From the NCBI GenBank assembly GCA_945910005.1, contig OX246741.1:38272335-38336334 (forward strand): DNA of 64,000 nt. Reading direction: 5' to 3'. Each line of letters opens with the position of its first letter. Position 1 is the stretch's first letter. Both the position numbers and the translations under genes were made by a program. Below, in pieces: positions 47,873-60,900 of this stretch. The DNA comes from Isoperla grammatica. Lineage: Eukaryota > Arthropoda > Insecta > Plecoptera > Perlodidae. Below the pieces are notes generated by a model. It did no database searches. It was given only the letters and a program-made list of their open reading frames with translations, and was not told the origin of the DNA.

Positions 47873-50800
47873 TTCTTCGTTACCTCGCTTCATTCCAAAC
47901 ATGTCTTCACCTAGAAAGTCACACTGCTGATGAATAATTTAATTTTAGTTGAAGAACATACCTCACTCAACGAACGAGGACTTAACGATTTTATTTTACA
48001 ATATAAAATATATTGATAAATATCAAGACAAATATTTTTCTGAAATAAAATGGCGGCAAAATGTTGGGGGGTCATATTTTAATCAAATTTGTCCGATCAC
48101 TAATATGTTAGTTTTACGACGATTCTATAAGTATCAGAAAGTTTCACAAACGTTACTCGAATTTTTTTTTTTGAAACACAGTAACGGCAAAATGGGAGGT
48201 GGCTGTATTATAATAAATGTTTGTCCGGTCACGAATATACTAATTTAAACGCGATTTGATACTTATTGGGGGCAGAAATGACTTTTCTTTTGCTGTCAAT
48301 GTGTTAGTAGTGGATGCGGACCGCGTAGAAAACACTAGATGAAATGACAACAAAACATTCAACAATGCCGGGAATAAGGAATATTCCACATTTCCCGATA
48401 TTGGTTCGATCATATGAAATAGATAGGCCCTTATCTACAAATGCTGGCTACATACTTTTCCCATTTCAAAATGTCACAGTTCGATTTTTATAACGTTACG
48501 AAGTTTGACATGTTACCTTTCCCGGACTTTTATCGTGAAACGGATGGTTACGTCAAACTTGGTCAAACCTGATTTAACATCACTGTTTATGAATGAATTT
48601 GCCAATCACCGTCTTGCAACACTACACGATTATCGAAAAAAACAACGTAACTTATTCACTGCTGTCCGATCTCTGCACAATAATGTTATACTATTACAAA
48701 TAATCATACCAGTGTGGTAAATTAATTACTGGACACAATTATTATTCATTCTGGAACCGAATAACAATATAAATTCACTTATTTTAGTGAGATATTCAGC
48801 ATAAATACGATCTTTGATTATCTTTGCGTGATAGGCTGATTCATATTTTAGTCAGTTCTGACGTCATGACCTGTTTTCCCGACATATTTTATTTGTGAAA
48901 TTTCAGCTTTCTTTCTTGAGTGAAAATTTTTACGAAAATAGGAAAATGAAATATTTTTGACTTCATAAGATCGTCATTAATTTGGTAACGGCGAAACAAA
49001 TTAACAGGAATATTCCCTGTTATAATAACTCGAACACAAGGATTCTTTTCCTTACGCGAGCTCTCCATAGAAACATTTGCAGTTTGTTGAATTTATACAT
49101 TATATTTATATTATGTTCTCTTATGTTTCATAATTGTTAATTTTTTGTTTGTACTGTGGCGGAAGTATGTTTATGATTTATGGGAATAAAATGATCTGAA
49201 ATTGAATTGAATTATGGAAATTAGAAAAGAAATTGTAATGCGTATTCTTGTATTGTTGTTAATTGAGGCTTTAATATTTTTATTAATTTATAAATTTATT
49301 TATTGTGGTTTAACGAAGTACTCGTATCATATGACATCGGGGGGTGTGTGAAGGAAAAATAATAATTCCGATGTTTAACAAATAATCGGATGTTTGCTTA
49401 TCAACGCGTCTCACAGAGCGATTTTCTAGTGATAAGAAATCAGAACGAGGTAAATAAAATTAAATTTTGAAGCAAGCGAATCAAGCGTTTCCATTAGACT
49501 TTTATGGCACTCGTTCAATTTTTTGTTGTATCTTTTATCGCTCGCGATAGTGTCGAACGGAGAGTCCGACCAAGCTGAAATTAAGAACATCCACAAGCTT
49601 TTATGGTGATGGAATGTGTATAGTTTTGTGGCCAAATCGGCGAGAAGTAAAAAAGTTACAATGCAGTTACACAAAAATATTTTTCTGAAACAAACTGGTG
49701 GCAAAATGTCAGAGCCATATTATAGTGAATTTTTGTCCGGTCACGAATTTACTTATTTCAACGTGATCCGATAAGTATTGTAGGTACAAATTACATTTGT
49801 ATTGCTGAATAATTCTAGTGAAGTAACTATGACAATGAAAATATTATTGAACAATGGCAGGAAGTATGGGGAGGCGTAACAAGTGCACCGAGAGCGTTGC
49901 GAGCGGTCCGGCCAACGGTCACTGATTCTTGGATACACAACTTTCAACAATAAATATTCTTGCAAAATTATTTGACATCTTTGGAATCTTTGGATATTTT
50001 TACAATAATAAATAGTGCACTGCCTCCTCGATGGTTTTTAGGTTAATAATAACAGGCAGAGAGCTCAGTGGTCGGAACACTCGAAGAGCTGCAGTGTATT
50101 CGTTTGTTGTATGGTTCGCCATAATAACTATGTGACAATAAAACTCAAATCTTTCTAAATTTTTGTTTTGCTTGATGTTCATTGTTGTTTTTGAACAAAT
50201 ACGATCATTCTTATATTGATGATAATATTAATGTTTTCAGTATAATGGCGCTGGAGCAACAAGGCCGTTAGCGATACATTTATCTATGTCTCTTGCATTG
50301 AACAATGACGATAGCTTTGAGAACTTTTCGCCAGAAAGCTCGAGGACATGGGCGCTCTCGCTTATCAACGTGTCACACAGAGTTCTTTCCTAGCTTATCA
50401 TATCATGATGAAAAAGTACACTATTCGCAGTTTGCATAGTGTTCTCTAATAGCTGCCAGTTTAAATGTTATTGACTGCAGGTCCAAATTTAGATTAGATC
50501 TACGTGTTGGGAGAGGGGGGGGGGACATTTCTTAGAAGGTACAATTCCATTGATTTGATGAGATGCAGCTGGTATATACATATCTTACGTGCCTGGTATG
50601 AGTAACGATTAATTTGATCAATTAGGCGGCTCCAATCCCAAGATAGGGCAACCATTCCATGTGATGACATGTCGGCTTCTTGCTTTCCTCCTCCTACGGG
50701 AACTTAAAGTTTCTACAATGCATTACCAGAGCCAGAACTAGACACAAGTTTTATTGTAAAAAATATTTGCAAACAATGTGACAAAAGACTCTCCAAGTTT

Positions 50801-50946
50801 CAGAAAATAGTAAAGTACAAAGTCATCGAGTAACAATGTTCATAAATAATACACAATACACACATTGTTACGTGGCGTGAAGGTTGCAGATGACCGTGTG
50901 GAGCTCTCGAGGAGAATCTTGAACCCAAGATTTAAACTCTCACATC
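47873..50946. other. Gene-free stretch with diverged dispersed repeats
   Basis: No coding region is recognised. A unit with GGCAAAATG, TTTGTCCGGTCACGAATA and a GATWCTTAT-like end occurs near 48052, 48185 and 49692. Words like CAACGCGTCTCACAGAG recur near 49404 and 50367. A TTGAATTGAA LINE-like tail lies near 49197-49212. A G run occurs at about 50513-50523. This may be old foldback or LINE debris, or the far part of the SLC17 intron. Confidence 0.5.
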
Positions 50947-53826
50947 CATCTCACACCATACACGCGATAGCGTGGTTTCATGCATCTCACACCATACACG
51001 CGATAGCGTCGTTTCATGCATCTCACACCATACACGCGATAGCGTGGTTTCATGCATCTCACACCATACACGCGATAGCGTCGTTTCATGCATCTCACAC
51101 CATACACGCGATAGCGTGGTTTCATGCATCTCACACCATACACGCGATAGCGTCGTTTCATGCATCTCACACCATACACGCGACAGCGTCGTTTCATGCA
51201 TCTCACACCATACACGCGATAGCGTGGTTTCATCCATCTCACACCATACACGCGATAGCGTGGTTTCATGCATCTCACACCATACACGCGATAGCGTCGT
51301 TTCATGCATCTCACACCATACACGCGATAGCGTGGTTTCATGCATCTCACACCATACACGCGATAGCGTCGTTTCATGCATCTCACACCATACACGCGAT
51401 AGCGTGGTTTCATGCATCTCACACCATACACGCGACAGCGTCGTTTCATGCATCTCACACCATACACGCGATAGCGTCGTTTCATGCATCTCACACCATA
51501 CACGCGATAGCGTCGTTTCATGCATCTCACACCATACACGCGATAGCGTGGTTTCATCCATCTCACACCATACACGCGATAGCGTGGTTTCATGCATCTC
51601 ACACCATACACGCGATAGCGTCGTTTCATGCATCTCACACCATACACGCGATAGCGTGGTTTCATGCATCTCACACCATACACGCGATAGCGTGGTTTCA
51701 TGCATCTCACACTATACACGCGATAGCGTCGTTTCATGCATCTCACACCATACACGCGATAGCGTGGTTTCATGCATCTCACACCATACACGCGACAGCA
51801 TCGTTTCATGCATCTCACACCATACACGCGACAGCGTGGTTTAATGCATCTCACACCATACACGCGACAGCGTCGTTTCATGCATCTCACACCATACACG
51901 CGACAGCGTGGTTTCATGCATCTCACACCATACACGTGATAGCGTCGTTTCATGCATCTCACACCATACACGCGACAGCGTGGTTTCATGCATCTCACAC
52001 CATACACGTGATAGCGTCGTTTCATGCACCTCACACCATACACGCGATAGCGTCGTTTCATGCATCTCACACCATACACGCGACAGCGTCGTTTCATGCA
52101 TCTCACACCATACACGCGATAGCGTGGTTTCATGCATCTCACACCATACACGCGATAGCGTCGTTTCATGCATCTCACACCATACACGCGACAGCGTCGT
52201 TTCATGCATCTCACACCATACACGCGACAGCGTGGTTTCATGCATCTCACACCATACACGTGATAGCGTCGTTTCATGCATCTCACACCATACACGCGAT
52301 AGCGTGGTTTCATGCATCTCACACCATACACGTGATAGCGTCGTTTCATGCATCTCACACCATACACGCGATAGCGTGGTTTCATGCATCTCACACCATA
52401 CACGTGATAGCGTCGTTTCATGCATCTCACACCATACACGCGACAGCGAGGTTTCATGCATCTCACACCATACACGTGATAGCGTCGTTTCATGCATCTC
52501 ACACCATACACGCGACAGCGTCGTTTCATGCATCTCACACCATACACGCGATAGCGTGGTTTCATGCATCTCACACCATACACGCGATAGCGTGGTTTCA
52601 TGCATCTCACACCATACACGCGACAGCGTCGTTTCATGCATCTCACACCATACACGCGACAGCGTCGTTTCATGCATCTCACACCATACACGCGATAGCG
52701 TGGTTTCATGCATCTCACACCATACACGCGACAGCGTCGTTTCATGCATCTCACACCATACACGCGATAGTGTTGTTTCATGCATCTCACACCATACACG
52801 CGATAGCGTCGTTTCATGCATCTCTCACCATACACGCGATAGCGTCGTTTCATGCATCTCACACCATACACGCGACAGCGTCGTTTCGTGCATCTCACAC
52901 CATACACGCGACAGCGTCGTTTCATGCATCTCACACCATACACGCGACAGCGTCGTTTCATGCATCTCACACCATACACGCGACAGCGTCGTTTCATGCA
53001 TCGCACACCATACACGCGATAGCGTCGTTTCATGCATCTCAAACCATACACGCGATAGTGTTGTTTCATGCATCTCACACCATAAACGCGATAGCGTCGT
53101 TTCATGCACCTCACACCATACACGCGTCAGCGTCGTTTCATGCATCTCACACCATACACGCGTTAGTGTTGTTTCATGCATCTCACACCATACACGCGAT
53201 AGCGTCGTTTCATGCATCTCACACCATACACGCGATAGCGTCGTTTCATGCACCTCACACCATACACGCGATAGCGTCGTTTCATGCATCTCACACCATA
53301 CACGCGATAGCGTCGTTTCATGCATCTCACACCATACACGCGATAGCGTCGTTTCATGCACCTCACACCATACACGCGATAGCGTCGTTTCATGCATCTC
53401 ACACCATACACGCGACAGCGTCGTTTCATGCACCTCACACCATACACGCGATAGCGTCGTTTCATGCACCTCACACCATACACGCGACAGCGTCGTTTCA
53501 TGCATCTCACACCATACACGCGATAGCGTCGTTTCATGCACCTCACACCATACACGCGATAGCGTCGTTTCATGCATCTCACACCATACACGCGTTAGTG
53601 TTGTTTCATGCATCTCACACCATACACGCGATAGCGTCGTTTCATGCATCTCACACCATACATGCGACAGCGTCGTTTCATGCACCTCACACCATACACG
53701 CGATTGCGTCGTTTCATGCACCTCACACCATACACGCGACAGCGTCGTTTCATGCATCTCACACCATACATGCGACAGCGTCGTTTCATGCATCTCACAC
53801 CATACACGCGACAGCCTCGTTTTATG
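50947..53826. repeat. 36-bp minisatellite, 80 units
   Basis: The unit is CATCTCACACCATACACGCG followed by ATAGCGTCGTTTCATG. First and last CATCTCAC (50947 and 53791) are exactly 79 x 36 bases apart. The main variants are GATAG/GACAG, GTCG/GTGG, CATGCATC/CATGCACC and CGCG/CGTG. In the first kilobase GTGG and GTCG units often alternate, and CATCCATCTC variants sit 288 and 324 bases apart (8 and 9 units). Because 36 is divisible by 3, most reading frames stay open on both strands for long stretches. The longest (998 codons) has no ATG start, so I treat this as non-coding. Confidence 0.98.
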
Positions 53827-53896
53827 CATCGAAGACAATATTCAAGTATAGTAAACACTAGACAAAACATCTACAATATGCCCTGAATTACTTAAG

Positions 53897-54417
53897 TTTT
53901 CATACCCAGGATTGAGATGAATTACCATGATTATTCGTTTTTTTGTGCAAATATTTCGATTTGTTTAGATGATATTTACTCCTCAAAAATTGGTAAACTG
54001 TTTTCAATGATGACTCGACTATATGGTTTGTGATATCCTACTATTTGTTTTTTTAATTAGTTACTAAAATTAATAAGCTATGGCCTGAACTTTTCAATCA
54101 AGTACTTTGATAACAAATTTGATTTATTATAGTACATATACAAAATAGAAAAAATGTATAACATAATTAAATATGTACCACTGTAATAAATTTAGTGCTA
54201 TCAAAATGCTTGCTTTAAAGGTTCAAGACATAGCTTATTCCGTTTATTACGTTAATTACTAATTATAAAAACAATTAGGTGGACATCTCAAACCATTGTC
54301 GAGTCATCATTGACAACAGTTTACCAATTGTTGAGGAGTAAATATCATCTTAACAATGCAACATATTTGAGAAAAACGAATCACCATGATTATTTATCTC
54401 ATTCCTGGGTATGAAAA
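53897..54417. mobile_element. 520-bp MITE with about 120-bp TIRs
   Basis: The left end TTTTCATACCCAGGATTGAG mirrors the right end CCTGGGTATGAAAA. Inner blocks GATGATATTTACTCCTCAA and TGATGACTCGAC are mirrored at 54290-54360. Non-coding. It starts about 70 bases after the 36-bp array. No clear target duplication is seen. Confidence 0.85.
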
Positions 54418-55272
54418 ATAAAATAATTCCATGCATATTATTGTAGATTTTTTGTGTTGTGTATATATATCTTACTTATTGATTGTTGTGCAGAGCGAAG
54501 CAAGGTTTTGAATAAGATTGCAGATGTTGTTTAAATATTTAAAGAACAGTGTGCAAGGCCAATCATTTGATATGTATTTACCTACTTACATATTGTTTTA
54601 TAAGTTTCATTCTTTCAATATGAAATTCAAGTATGTTTTAAGTTTTCGAGGGTCAGGTTATTATTTTTTCACATAAAAAATGATAAATTTTAAAAAATCA
54701 CTTTTCTGGCAACGCAGAACGTTTTCTTAGTTTTTTTTTTTTATATTCCTATTCATATTTACAATACGAACAAGGGTTATTATTATTGAAACAAAATTAA
54801 TGTTTGAATTGGTAATTTTTCTGTTGTATTATTAACCTTAAAATTATGATTATCAAGGCCACTATGTTAATATTATGATTTTTATGTATAATATATATTA
54901 GGCCAGAGGCCTGTATAGGGAAACTATTGTCGTCAATACTGAAACGTTTTTCGTTATTTATTTATTTATTTAATAACTATCCTATTCTGTTATCAAAACT
55001 GATTTACAAAGGAGGACCTTAAACAAAACTAAGCTATGCAAACAATTAATAGTAATAAATTCATAAATAACAATAAGTTGACATTGTGTTTCCGTAAAAT
55101 CTAAAGATAATAATTATATGAAAAACGTGTTTATTATTGTAATTGGTAGAATGATTGATGTTTTGACCATTATATAATACAGTTCATACGAAATTATATA
55201 TCCTTATTATTCTTTAAAAAAAAAATCAATTTACGTGTAGACTCTACACATAGTATTACAAACATCTCGTGG
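54418..55272. other. AT-rich spacer with a short retroposon-like repeat
   Basis: No gene is seen. 54955-55060 holds TTATTTATTTATTTAATAAC followed by AACTGATTTACAAAGGAGGA, related to the insertion at 25251-25410. Confidence 0.5.
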
Positions 55273-55578
55273 TGTTACATAATTATATTTTTATATGCGA
55301 TATTATTAAAAACAATATACTTGACAGTGTATAGTTATATATTCTACAGTGCAGAGTAAATTAAACTTGGCCCAAGATTACCTTACACATGCTTTCGTCA
55401 CAGGCGAGGCACTAATAGCCAACCAGCGAACCGCCCGAGACACACCCGCGCACATACCGATCGCTGATTGGCTACACACCCATCGCCTGTGACGAAAGCA
55501 TGTGTAAGGTAATCTTGAGAGAACTATATATTTAATAGTATCGCATATAAAAATATAATTATGTAACACCAACGCTGT
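55273..55578. repeat. Foldback element with 32-bp perfect inner arms
   Basis: Inner arms (about 55376-55408 and 55487-55519) contain CTTACACATGCTTTCGTCAC and its complement without mismatch. Outer arms (TGGTGTTACATAATTATATT at 55272 and the complement near 55560) extend the symmetry with indels. The GC-rich loop includes GATCGCTGATTGGC. It lies about 150 bases beyond the 3' end of the group-7 gene. Confidence 0.85.
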
Positions 55579-55606
55579 TATTATTAATTACGTTCAATAA
55601 TATTTT

Positions 55607-55612
55607 TTTATT
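55607..55612 (-). terminator. Candidate polyadenylation signal AATAAA of the group-7-like gene
   Basis: Complement of TTTATT, about 120 bases after the stop codon on the minus strand. Other A/T-rich hexamers are nearby, so the choice is tentative. Confidence 0.35.
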
Positions 55613-55730
55613 AATTAAGTTCAATAATTATTTTAGATACTTTCATATTACTGTTTTATAAAAATCTTCCAATAATCACACACTGCAACACAAATATCAA
55701 CAAGATTCTAAAAACACATTATTTATCACT

Positions 55731-56441
55731 TCAAATATTAATAAACGCAGGATCACAAGGTAGTTTCTCCAAGCTCCTCTCCAACGCCCTCCTGAGCGCG
55801 TTCTCCGTATTCGCCTTAATATCGCCCCTCCTCTTCTCCGCAACCCACGTGACAATCCTCGACGTCAACCAATTGAGCGGCCCCAACCCAGTGACGTCGA
55901 CATCAAACCCATCAAGTGTCACCACGGAAGCTTCTTCCAGCACCAGTTTGCAGCTAGTTTCCCCTGTGATGTCCATCCTTAGCCTCAACCGCACCGAATT
56001 GGATCCGACGCTCGCTTCGATCCGGCCCCGAGGACCAAAGCGCCATATCTCCGCCTTGTAGTGGTTGTATCGCACACGAAGTGTCCCGAAGCCGAGGTGT
56101 GTTGTGAGAGTTACTGATTCACCGGGCACGCTTGTAAAGAACACCTGCCCAGTGCGTCTTATGGATGAAAGACTGTTGACACGACCCTCCCACGCCTCAA
56201 AGCGTCCCGATGCCTTTATGAAGCCGTAGCGTTTCTCAAAGCTTTCATTTATATCCGGGATTGAGATCTCGTCCTTGCCTTCTTCAATGATGTACTGCTT
56301 AGCTTGTTCTAGAAGATTATCTACTATGATGTTCCAGTCTAAACCATCACTCCTCCTATGTCGATGGTGACGGACCAACAGGTCACTCGCTACTCCTCCA
56401 AAAGCGACTAGGAAGATGATGAGACCGACGGAACGACCCAT
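55731..56441 (-). CDS. Secreted group-7 allergen / JHBP-like lipid-binding protein
   Basis: A single uninterrupted frame of 236 codons from ATG at 56441. Residues 1-19 (MGRSVGLIIFLVAFGGVAS) form a signal peptide, followed by a basic RHHRHRR stretch that could be a processing site. The remainder (DNLLEQAKQYIIEEGKDEIS, then GRVNSLSSIRRTGQVFF, GFGTLRVRYNHYKAEI and LDGFDVDVTGLGPLNWLTSR) has the pattern of the group 7 mite allergen family. Members of that family have a curved fold like JHBP and BPI proteins and are thought to bind lipids. Two cysteines (about 164 and 228) may pair. A longer reading to 56474 starts at TTG, upstream of the inferred transcription start, and is rejected. No introns are evident. 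TATA box and initiator lie just upstream. The ligand is unknown. Confidence 0.85.
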   Translation of the reverse strand: MGRSVGLIIFLVAFGGVASDLLVRHHRHRRSDGLDWNIIVDNLLEQAKQYIIEEGKDEISIPDINESFEKRYGFIKASGRFEAWEGRVNSLSSIRRTGQVFFTSVPGESVTLTTHLGFGTLRVRYNHYKAEIWRFGPRGRIEASVGSNSVRLRLRMDITGETSCKLVLEEASVVTLDGFDVDVTGLGPLNWLTSRIVTWVAEKRRGDIKANTENALRRALERSLEKLPCDPAFINI

Positions 56442-56460
56442 CCTCGATGTGTGATTGGCA

Positions 56461-56497
56461 ACACTGTCTTGCAAGAGTCATTGCTCGACCTTTATAC
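56461..56497 (-). promoter_or_regulatory. Core promoter of the group-7-like gene: TATA box and initiator
   Basis: On the minus strand GTATAAAGG (complement of 56489-56497) is followed about 31 bases later by GACAGTGT (56461-56468), an arthropod-style initiator (CAGT). The predicted start near 56465 gives a 5' leader of about 24 bases before ATG at 56441. Spacing is canonical for TATA-initiator promoters. Confidence 0.65.
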
Positions 56498-57004
56498 GTG
56501 ATCTGTAGTGTGAGATAAATGTGTGGTGTGGTCTTGAATCTTGTTTACTAGTTGGAGTAAAAAAAACCACACTGATAGGAATTTCCACAACTTATCTTTA
56601 TAAAACTTCCGTTTGGCGTTCTCTAATCTTATATGAGGAAAACTTGTTTCGGAATTGTTGTATAATCAGACGTTTAAATTTGACTAATCTCATATAAATA
56701 AAATCAAGTGTAATAATATGTTGAATTTCCCTCTTTTTTACCAATGCCCCCAATAATAAAAGAATAAAGGAAAATATAATGAAAGATGCCATACTAATAG
56801 TATGATTTTTATACCTTACCCTTGATTTATATGTCAACAAGTGTGCAGAAACATTTTGCACATAGGCCTATAGGTCTGATATTTCTTCAAACTATCAGAA
56901 TATGGGTAATAAATTGCAAAACAGAAACACAAAATTAGAAAGCCGAGAAAGTGGGTTCAAGGCTTGTACAATATACAGGTTCAGGTTCACGCTGTGCAGG
57001 CACG
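56498..57004. other. Upstream region of the group-7-like gene
   Basis: AT-rich. No other gene is seen. Any enhancer elements are not recognisable by eye. Confidence 0.5.
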
Positions 57005-57582
57005 GTTTTTTAGTTTTCTAAAATATGCACAACATACAAAAATTAGGCTTAGAAATTGAAACCATTACTTTTGAAAGATACAAAACTATTTTGTTCGCAA
57101 TTTTGGTGGTACCGATACCATCGATATTGCTAGATTACGACGCTTTGATCGCCCAAAAATAAACATTTGTGATAGCCAATTGTAATTTTGTTAGATACTT
57201 TGTCCTAGGAGTTCAGGAATTTTCACTTTCTTTTCTGTGATGGTATTTAAACTATGATTTTTCTCATTTTACCGGTACAAATGAGCTAATATGTACCGGT
57301 GGATGAGAAAAATCATAACACAAATACCAAAACAGATAATTAACTGAAAATTCCTTAACTCAAAGAACAAAGTTTGTATAACTACAATAACGATTGGCTA
57401 TCACAAAATGTGTATTTCTGGACGACGATGTTTTTAATTAATCGGGGTAAAGTAGCAGTATCGACGGTACCGGCAGATAAAAAATTCTGAAAAAATAATT
57501 TTGTTACTTTGAAAAGTCAATGTTTCAATTTCTAAGTTAAAATTGTGGAAGTTGTGCATATTTAAGAAAACCGAAAACAGGC
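57005..57582. mobile_element. Foldback MITE, about 580 bp
   Basis: The left half (AGTTTTCTAAAATATGCACA, TTAGAAATTGAAACC-like, GATAGCCAATTGTAATT) mirrors the right half (GTGCATATTTAAGAAAACCG, GGCTATCACA) around an apex at about 57270-57310. The apex itself has the hairpin CCGGTACA...TGTACCGG. Identity is moderate. No coding region. Confidence 0.75.
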
Positions 57583-57934
57583 AGGTTACCGGTTCAAATT
57601 CAGGTACAAAAATATCGTTAATTTGGTGCTGGAGGGGGGGGGGGGGGGGGGAGGCCTCGACTCACTGCATTTATACTAGCCCCAACGTAAGTGTTCGGAT
57701 ACCGACCTCAGATCTTGGTCTCCCGCCTATTTCATGCACACTTATTCAAAGAAAATCAACAGATTTCGGGCGTTCTTTCACACTTTCGAAAAAACGGTTA
57801 TGCGATTACTAAAGTGTACAAACCTAAGTAACCACGCCAAACTGTTCCAAGTAACCAACGGATAATCGCAAATTATCCCTTATGGACCTGTTTCAATTAT
57901 GGTTGGAACTAGAAAGCCGAAAATGAAGCTGGTA
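57583..57934. other. Spacer with G homopolymer
   Basis: A G run interrupted by one A lies at about 57633-57651. No gene is seen. The last bases already resemble the 67-bp unit (ATGAAGCTGGTACCAAG). Confidence 0.5.
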
Positions 57935-60900
57935 CCAAGACTCAACATACCGATAGAGATGGCTCAGTGCGTACCACACGAGGCTCTAAATGTAGCTGGC
58001 ACCATGACTCAACATACCGATAGAGATGGCTCAGTGCGTACCACACGAGGCTCTAAATGTAGCTGGTACCATGACTCAACATACCGATAGAGATGGCTCA
58101 GTGCGTACCACACGAGGCCATAAATGTAGCTGGCACCATGACTCAACATACCGATAGAGATGGCTCAGTGCGTACCACACGAGGCTCTAAATGTAGCTGG
58201 CACCATGACTCAACATACCGATAGAGATGGCTTAGTGCGTACCACACGAGGCTCTAAATGTAGCTGGCACCATGACTCAACATACCGATAGAGATGGCTC
58301 AGTGCGTACCACACGAGGCTCTAAGTGTAGCTGGCACCATGACTCAACATACCGATAGAGATGGCTCAGTGCGTACCACACGAGGCTGTAAATGTAGCTG
58401 GTACCATGACTCAACATACCGATAGAGATGGCTCAGTGCGTACCACACGAGGCTCTAAATGTAGCTGGTACCAAGACTCAACATACCGATAGAGATGGCT
58501 CAGTGCGTACCACACGAGGCTCTAAATGTAGCTGGTACCATGACTCAACATACCGATAGAGATGGCTCAGTGCGTACCACACGAGGCTCTAAATGTAGCT
58601 GGTACCAAGACTCAACATACCGATAGAGATGGCTCAGTGCGTACCACACGAGGCTCTAAATGAAGCTGGTACCATGACTCAACATACCGATAGAGATGGC
58701 TCAGTGCGTACCACACGAGGCTCTAAATGTAGCTGGTACCATGACTCAACATACCGATAGAGATGGCTCAGTGCGTACCACACGAGGCTCTAAATGAAGC
58801 TGGCACCATGACTCAACATACCGATAGCGATGGCTCAGTGCGTACCACACGAGGCTCTAAATGTAGCTGGCACCATGACTCAACATACCGATAGAGATGG
58901 CTCAGTGCGTACCACACGAGGCTCTAAATGAAGCTAGTACTATGACTCAACATACCGATAGAGATGGCTCAGTGCGTACCACACGAGGCTCTAAATGTAG
59001 CTGGTACCAAGACTCAACATACCGATAGAGATGGCTCAGTGCGTACCACACGAGGCTCTAAATGAAGCTGGTACCATGACTCAACATACCGATAGAGATG
59101 GCTCAGTGCGTACCACACGAGGCTCTAAATGTAGCTGGCACCATGACTCAACATACCGATAGAGATGGCTCAGTGCGTACCACACGAGGCTCTAAATGTA
59201 GCTGGCACCATGACTCAACATACCGATAGAGATGGCTCAGTGCGTACCACACGAGGCTCTAAATGTAGCTGGTACCAAGACTCAACATACCGATAGAGAT
59301 GGCTCAGTGCGTACCACACGAGGCTCTTAATGTAGCTGGTACCAAGACTCAACATACCGATAGAGATGGCTCAGTGCGTACCACACGAGGCTCTAAATGT
59401 AGCTGGTACCATGACTCAACATACCGATAGAGATGGCTCAGTGCGGACCACACGAGGCTCTAAATGTAGCTGGTACCAAGACTCAACATACCGATAGAGA
59501 TGGCTCAGTGCGTACCACACGAGGCTCTAAATGTAGCTGGCACCATGACTCAACATACCGATAGAGATGGCTCAGTGCGTACCACACGAGGCTCTAAATG
59601 AAGCTGGTACCATGACTCAACATACCGATAGAGATGGCTCAGTGCGTACCACACGAGGCTCTAAATGTAGCTGGCACCATGACTCAACATACCGATAGAG
59701 ATGGCTCAGTGCGTACCACACGAGGCTCTAAATGAAGCTGGCACCATGACTCAACATACCGATAGAGATGGCTCAGTGCGTACCACACGAGGCTCTAAAT
59801 GAAGCTGGTACCATGACTCAACATACCGATAGAGATGGCTCAGTGCGTACCACACGAGGCTCTAAATGTAGCTGGTACCAAGACTCAACATACCGATAGA
59901 GATGGCTCAGTGCGTACCACACGAGGCTCTAAATGAAGCTGGTACCATGACTCAACATACCGATAGAGATGGCTCAGTGCGTACCACACGAGGCTCTAAA
60001 TGTAGCTGCTACCAAGACTCAACATACCGATAGAGATGGCTCAGTGCGTACCACACGAGGCTCTAAATGTAGCTGGTACCAAGACTCAACATACCGATAG
60101 AGATGGCTCAGTGCGTACCACACGAGGCTCTAAATGAAGCTGGTACCATGACTCAACATACCGATAGAGATGGCTCAGTGCGTACCACACGAGGCTCTAA
60201 ATGTAGCTGGTACCAAGACTCAACATACCGATAGAGATGGCTCAGTGCGTACCACACGAAGCTCTAAATGAAGCTGGCACCATGACTCAACATACCGATA
60301 GAGATGGCTCAGTGCGTACCACACGAGGCTCTAAATGTAGCTGGTACCAAGACTCAACATACCGATAGAGATGGCTCAGTGCGTACCACACGAGGCTCTA
60401 AATGTAGCTGGTACCAAGACTCAACATACCGATAGAGATGGCTCAGTGCGTACCACACGAGGCTCTAAATGTAGCTGGTACCAAGACTCAACATACCGAT
60501 AGAGATGGCTCAGTGCGTACCACACGAGGCTCTAAATGTAGCTGGTACCAAGACTCAACATACCGATAGAGATGGCTCATTGCGTACCACACGAGGCTCT
60601 AAATGTAGCTGGTACCATGACTCAACATACCGATAGAGATGGCTCAGTGCGTACCACACGAGGCTCTAAATGAAGCTGGCACCATGACTCAACATACCGA
60701 TAGAGATGGCTCAGTGCGTACCACACGAGGCTATAAATGAAGCTGGTACCAAGACTCAACATACCGATAGAGATGGCTCAGTGCGTACCACACGAGGCTC
60801 TAAATGAAGCTGGTACCAAGACTCAACATACCGATAGAGATGGCTCAGTGCGTACCACACGAGGCTCTAAATGAAGCTGGCACCATGACTCAACATACCG

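Noticed and set aside
50865..53861. 998-codon open frame across the 36-bp array
   Set aside because: No ATG start, and purely a by-product of a repeat unit divisible by 3; frames on both strands are equally open.
56442..56474. N-terminal extension of the group-7-like protein
   Set aside because: It begins at TTG, includes the inferred transcription start, and would bury the signal peptide.
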